Below are positions 51,148-54,105 of a stretch of DNA of 54,105 bases, in pieces. Each line of letters begins with the position of its first letter. Positions within the stretch are counted from its first letter, which is position 1. The stretch is taken from assembly GCA_015655415.1 (NCBI GenBank), contig JAATFB010000072.1, forward strand, positions 1-54,105, written 5' to 3'. This DNA comes from Actinomycetales bacterium (GTDB lineage Bacteria > Actinomycetota > Actinomycetes > Actinomycetales > Microbacteriaceae). The notes under the pieces were generated by a model that was not told the origin of the DNA, did no database searches, and saw only the letters and a list, made by a program, of their open reading frames with translations. Made by a program: the position numbers and the translations under genes.

Positions 51148-53184
51148 CTACTCGAGCGCCGGGGTCGCTGCGACCACCTCGAGCAGCTGCTCGCCGTACG
51201 TCTCGAGCTTCTTCGCGCCGACGCCGCTGATGCCCGCGAGCTCGTCGAGCGTGCCCGGCCTGACCGACGCGACCGCCCGCAGCGTGGCGTCGCCGAACAC
51301 GATGTAGGCCGGCACACCCTGGCGTCTCGCCTGCTCCGCACGCCAGGCACGCAGTGCCTCGAAGAGCGGATGAGCGGCCGCCGGCAGCTGGGCGGTGCCC
51401 GTCCTCGCCGCGCCCTGCCGGGTGGGGCGTTCCGCCTGCTGACGCAGCAGCACCTGCCGGGACCCGTTGAGCACCTCGGCACTGGCCCGCGTGATGGCCA
51501 GAGTGCCATACCCGTCGTCGTTCACCGCGAGCAGTCCCTGGGCGAGGAGCTGCCGGACGACGCCCCGCCACTGCTGTTCGCTGAGGTCTCCCCCGATGCC
51601 CCACGTGCTGAGCGTGTCGTGGCCGTGCTGCTCGACACGGGGCGTGCGCTTGCCGCGCAGGATGTCGATGAGGTGCCCGGCCCCGAACCGCTGATTGCGC
51701 TCCCGCCTCAGCCGCACGACCGTGGACAGCAGCTTCTGCGCCGCGATCGTGCCGTCCCAGGTCTGCGGCGGGACGAGGCAGGTGTCGCAGTTGCCGCATG
51801 GCTGCGATGCCTGCCCGAAGTACTGGAGGAGGTTCTGCCGCCGGCACTGCACGGTCTCGCACAGCGCGAGCATGGCATCCAGATGGGCGGAGAGGCGGCG
51901 GCGGTGCGCGAGGTCGCCGGGCGACTGCTCGATCATGCGGCGCTGCTGCACCACGTCCTGCAGACCGTACGCCAGCCAGGCCACTGCCGGCTCTCCGTCG
52001 CGCCCGGCACGACCGGTCTCCTGGTAGTAGCCCTCGACCGACTTCGGCAGGTCGACGTGCGCGACGAAGCGCACGTCCGGCTTGTCGATTCCCATGCCGA
52101 ACGCGATCGTCGCAACGATGACCACGCCATCCTCGCGCAGGAAGCGTGACTGCGCGCGCTGCCGGGTGGCCGCATCCAGACCGGCGTGGTACGGGATCGC
52201 GTCGATGCCGTTCTGGCGGAGGTGCTCGGCGGTCTGCTCCACCGTCTTGCGGCTGAGCGCGTACACGATGCCGGAGGCGGGGCCCTCTCCGGCCGCCGGG
52301 TCGCCGCCGAACTCGTTCGCGATGAACGACACGAGCTGCCGGCGCACGTCGCTCTTCTCCACGATGCGGTACTGGATGTTCGGCCGATCGAAGCTCGCGA
52401 CGAAGTGCTGGGCCTCCTGCAGCCCAAGGCGCTCCGTGATCTCCCGGTGGGTGGCCTCGGTGGCCGTCGCGGTCAACGCGACCCGCGGGACTCCCGGCCA
52501 CCGCTCCGCGAGCTCGGAGAGCCCCAGGTAGTCGGGACGGAAGTCGTGCCCCCACTGCGACACGCAGTGCGCCTCGTCGATGGCGAACAGGGCGATCCGC
52601 CCGCGCGCGAGGAGCTGTCTCGTCTGCTCCGACGACAGCCGCTCCGGCGCCACGTACAGCAGGTCGAGCTCGCCGCGCAGGTAGGCGCGCTCGACGGACG
52701 CCCGCTGTGCGGCATCCTGCGTGGAGTTCAGGTACGCGGCACGCACACCGACCGCACGCAGCGCGTCGACCTGGTCGTGCATGAGCGCGATGAGGGGTGA
52801 GATCACCACGCCGGTGCCCTCGCGCACGATGGACGGCACCTGGTAGCAGAGGCTCTTGCCGCCGCCGGTGGGCATGAGCACCACGGCGTCACCGCCGGAG
52901 ATCAAGCGGTCGACTATCGCGGCCTGATCGCCGCGGAAGCCGTCGTAGCCCCACACCGTGCGGAGCACCTCGAGCGGGTCGGCACCGACCATCCGGCGAA
53001 CGGACGCCCGCTCCAGCTCGAGGCCGTCGTCGTGGGCGCCCCGTGCCGACGCGGACCCAGCCGAGGCGCGGCCGAGATCGCGCGGCTCCTCCGGGCCGTA
53101 CTCGTCATCCGGCGGCACGAGGGCGTCGGGGTCCCAGTCCGGCGCATCCAGCGCTCCGGCACGGGACGTGTCCGGCATGGTCAT
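51148..53184 (-). CDS. recQ: ATP-dependent DNA helicase RecQ
   Basis: 3'-5' helicase of recombination and fork repair. 678 residues with an acidic tail of about 70 residues before the helicase core. Walker A is MPTGGGKSLCYQ (104-115), and motif II is DEAHCVSQWGHDFRPDYLGL, with the aromatic-rich loop. FGMGIDKPDVRFVAH and QETGRAGRDG are motifs V and VI. A zinc site has C-x-x-C spacing in CGNCDTC, the winged-helix domain follows, and a single HRDC domain ends the protein. The ATG at 53184 lies six bases after TACGCT (leaderless); the longer frame is rejected. Confidence 0.95.
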   Translation of the reverse strand: MTMPDTSRAGALDAPDWDPDALVPPDDEYGPEEPRDLGRASAGSASARGAHDDGLELERASVRRMVGADPLEVLRTVWGYDGFRGDQAAIVDRLISGGDAVVLMPTGGGKSLCYQVPSIVREGTGVVISPLIALMHDQVDALRAVGVRAAYLNSTQDAAQRASVERAYLRGELDLLYVAPERLSSEQTRQLLARGRIALFAIDEAHCVSQWGHDFRPDYLGLSELAERWPGVPRVALTATATEATHREITERLGLQEAQHFVASFDRPNIQYRIVEKSDVRRQLVSFIANEFGGDPAAGEGPASGIVYALSRKTVEQTAEHLRQNGIDAIPYHAGLDAATRQRAQSRFLREDGVVIVATIAFGMGIDKPDVRFVAHVDLPKSVEGYYQETGRAGRDGEPAVAWLAYGLQDVVQQRRMIEQSPGDLAHRRRLSAHLDAMLALCETVQCRRQNLLQYFGQASQPCGNCDTCLVPPQTWDGTIAAQKLLSTVVRLRRERNQRFGAGHLIDILRGKRTPRVEQHGHDTLSTWGIGGDLSEQQWRGVVRQLLAQGLLAVNDDGYGTLAITRASAEVLNGSRQVLLRQQAERPTRQGAARTGTAQLPAAAHPLFEALRAWRAEQARRQGVPAYIVFGDATLRAVASVRPGTLDELAGISGVGAKKLETYGEQLLEVVAATPALE

Positions 53185-53190
53185 CGACCC

Positions 53191-53196
53191 AGCGTA
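53191..53196 (-). promoter_or_regulatory. -10 box for leaderless recQ mRNA
   Basis: TACGCT, six bases, ATG; no ribosome-binding site precedes the start. Confidence 0.5.
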
Positions 53197-53327
53197 GCGA
53201 CGACGTGCGACACGGTGGCCGCGGCGGCGCACCGACTCGAACCACCCGGATCCCGCCACCGCGACCCCGCCGCACGTGCCGTGGCCTCGACTACCCTGGA
53301 TCGCATCCACTCACATCGGGGAACGTC

Positions 53328-53927
53328 ATGACCGCACGCGGCATCCGCACGGTCCGCGGCACCGCGGCCGAGGCATTCGCGGTGTTCGTCGCAGCACTCT
53401 TCCACGATGCCGCCGGCGGCGGCCTGCCGTCGCCGCTGGCGGTCGCGCTCTCTCTCGCGTTCGCGGTCCCGATCTGCGTGGCGCTGGCCGGGCGGCGCAT
53501 CCGGTTGTGGCGGCAGGCGGCATCCGTCGGCGCGAGTCAGCTGCTGCTGCACCTCCTCTTCGGGCTGGGCAGGGATGCCACCGGCACGGCGCTGCGCGCA
53601 CCGGCGGGTCACGTGCACCCCGGCGAACACGTCGAGCTCCTCGGGGGCCACGCGGTGGCGATGCACCACGACACGACATCGATGTACCTGGCGCACGCGG
53701 CCGCCGCCCTCGTCACGCTGTTCGCGCTGCGCCGCGGCGAGCGCACGCTGCACGCCATCGCCTGCCTCGCCACGCTCCTGGTCACCGCGATCGCCCGCCT
53801 GACACCCGTCGCGGTGCCGGACCCCGTGCGCGTGCCGGTGCACACGCGCCCGGTGACCCTCGCACCGCCGGCACGAGCCCTCGGCGCCCTTCGCCACCGT
53901 GGGCCGCCGGTCGTGCTCGCGGGCTGA
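53328..53927 (+). CDS. Multi-helix membrane protein with histidine-rich loop
   Basis: 199 residues with about four hydrophobic segments. Between the second and third is a His-rich loop (HVHPGEHVELLGGHAVAMHH, then H at SMYLAH) that could bind a metal. Family not recognised. GGGGAA precedes the ATG. A TACCCT -10-like box lies about 32 bases upstream. Another secreted-protein start follows 140 bases later on the same strand. A metal-homeostasis role, for example copper, is a guess from the histidines. Confidence 0.7.
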   Translation: MTARGIRTVRGTAAEAFAVFVAALFHDAAGGGLPSPLAVALSLAFAVPICVALAGRRIRLWRQAASVGASQLLLHLLFGLGRDATGTALRAPAGHVHPGEHVELLGGHAVAMHHDTTSMYLAHAAAALVTLFALRRGERTLHAIACLATLLVTAIARLTPVAVPDPVRVPVHTRPVTLAPPARALGALRHRGPPVVLAG

Positions 53928-54067
53928 TCACAGCGCCGCCGCGGAATGACACGACCGCCGCACCAAGGTGCGACGGCGCCCGTCGGCGCGCGCGCACGGC
54001 CCGAAGCGCACGCATCCGACACCCCTCCCGCAGTCATATGTGCGGGCAGGCAGATGAAGAGAGACCA

Positions 54068-54105
54068 ATGAGAAGACGCACCATCGCTGCCGCAGCTGCG
54101 GCAGC
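54068..54105 (+). CDS. Start of a probable secreted protein (cut by window edge)
   Basis: Only 12 codons are visible, MRRRTIAAAAAA, preceded by AAGAGAG at a normal ribosome-binding distance. A basic start followed by an Ala run looks like the beginning of a signal peptide. Nothing more can be said from this window. Confidence 0.5.
   Translation, partial: MRRRTIAAAAAA

Overview
The window is high-GC DNA (roughly two-thirds G+C by eye) from an actinobacterium, most likely a member of the Micrococcales close to Microbacteriaceae. Pointers are the ftsH-hpt-tilS / ppa block, the histidine phosphatase-DUF3090-SCO1664 trio, DUF4436, paired coiled-coil M23 and NlpC/P60 hydrolases, many GTG starts, and many start codons placed 6-7 bases after a TANNNT -10 box (leaderless mRNAs). 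The genus cannot be fixed from the sequence alone. No phage, insertion sequence, integrase or CRISPR array was seen.

Layout. 1-4067: housekeeping block ftsH (cut by the window edge), hpt and tilS on the minus strand, with ppa divergent. 4385-7110: two paralogous secreted cell-wall hydrolases sharing one coiled-coil architecture. 7562-7960: tRNA-Glu, tRNA-Asp and tRNA-Phe, followed by a gene-poor scar with a truncated acetyltransferase. 8681-17712: a sugar-catabolic locus with a DeoR-type regulator, a lipoprotein-dependent ABC importer without its own ATPase, two different GH4 glycosidases, a SIS isomerase and a PfkB kinase. 18014-32616: a large catabolic locus around a LysR regulator. One arm is a tightly overlapping seven-gene minus-strand operon (flavin monooxygenase, RidA, DUF1028, M20 amidohydrolase, aldehyde dehydrogenase, pyranose-oxidase-like GMC flavoprotein, TIM-barrel isomerase-like protein) preceded by a short leader reading frame. 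The divergent arm is a complete polyamine/opine-type ABC importer ending in a choline-dehydrogenase-like GMC oxidase.

32769-35519: TspO, then the SCO1664/DUF3090/histidine phosphatase trio. 35562-40254: a LacI-controlled pair of an orphan Tat-exported substrate-binding lipoprotein and a GMC dehydrogenase fused to a gluconate-dehydrogenase small-subunit domain, with two near-identical operators built into the promoter. 40391-53927: mostly ordinary functions (UspA, FMN-binding PPOX protein, malate dehydrogenase, ABC-2 exporter, acyl-CoA oxidase, DUF4436, DUF1697, YdeI-like protein, RecQ), with unusual intergenic repeats at 42714-43155 and 50649-51133.

How it fits together. The catabolic middle part looks like accessory DNA for scavenging plant or soil glycosides and amino/amide compounds. 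The genes at 18014-32616 would import a cationic or zwitterionic substrate, oxidise alcohol groups (two GMC enzymes), convert aldehydes to acids (ALDH), cleave an amide (M20) and clear reactive imines (RidA). The true substrate is unknown. The best candidate for an undescribed pathway is the operon 25593-18014 together with its divergent transporter.
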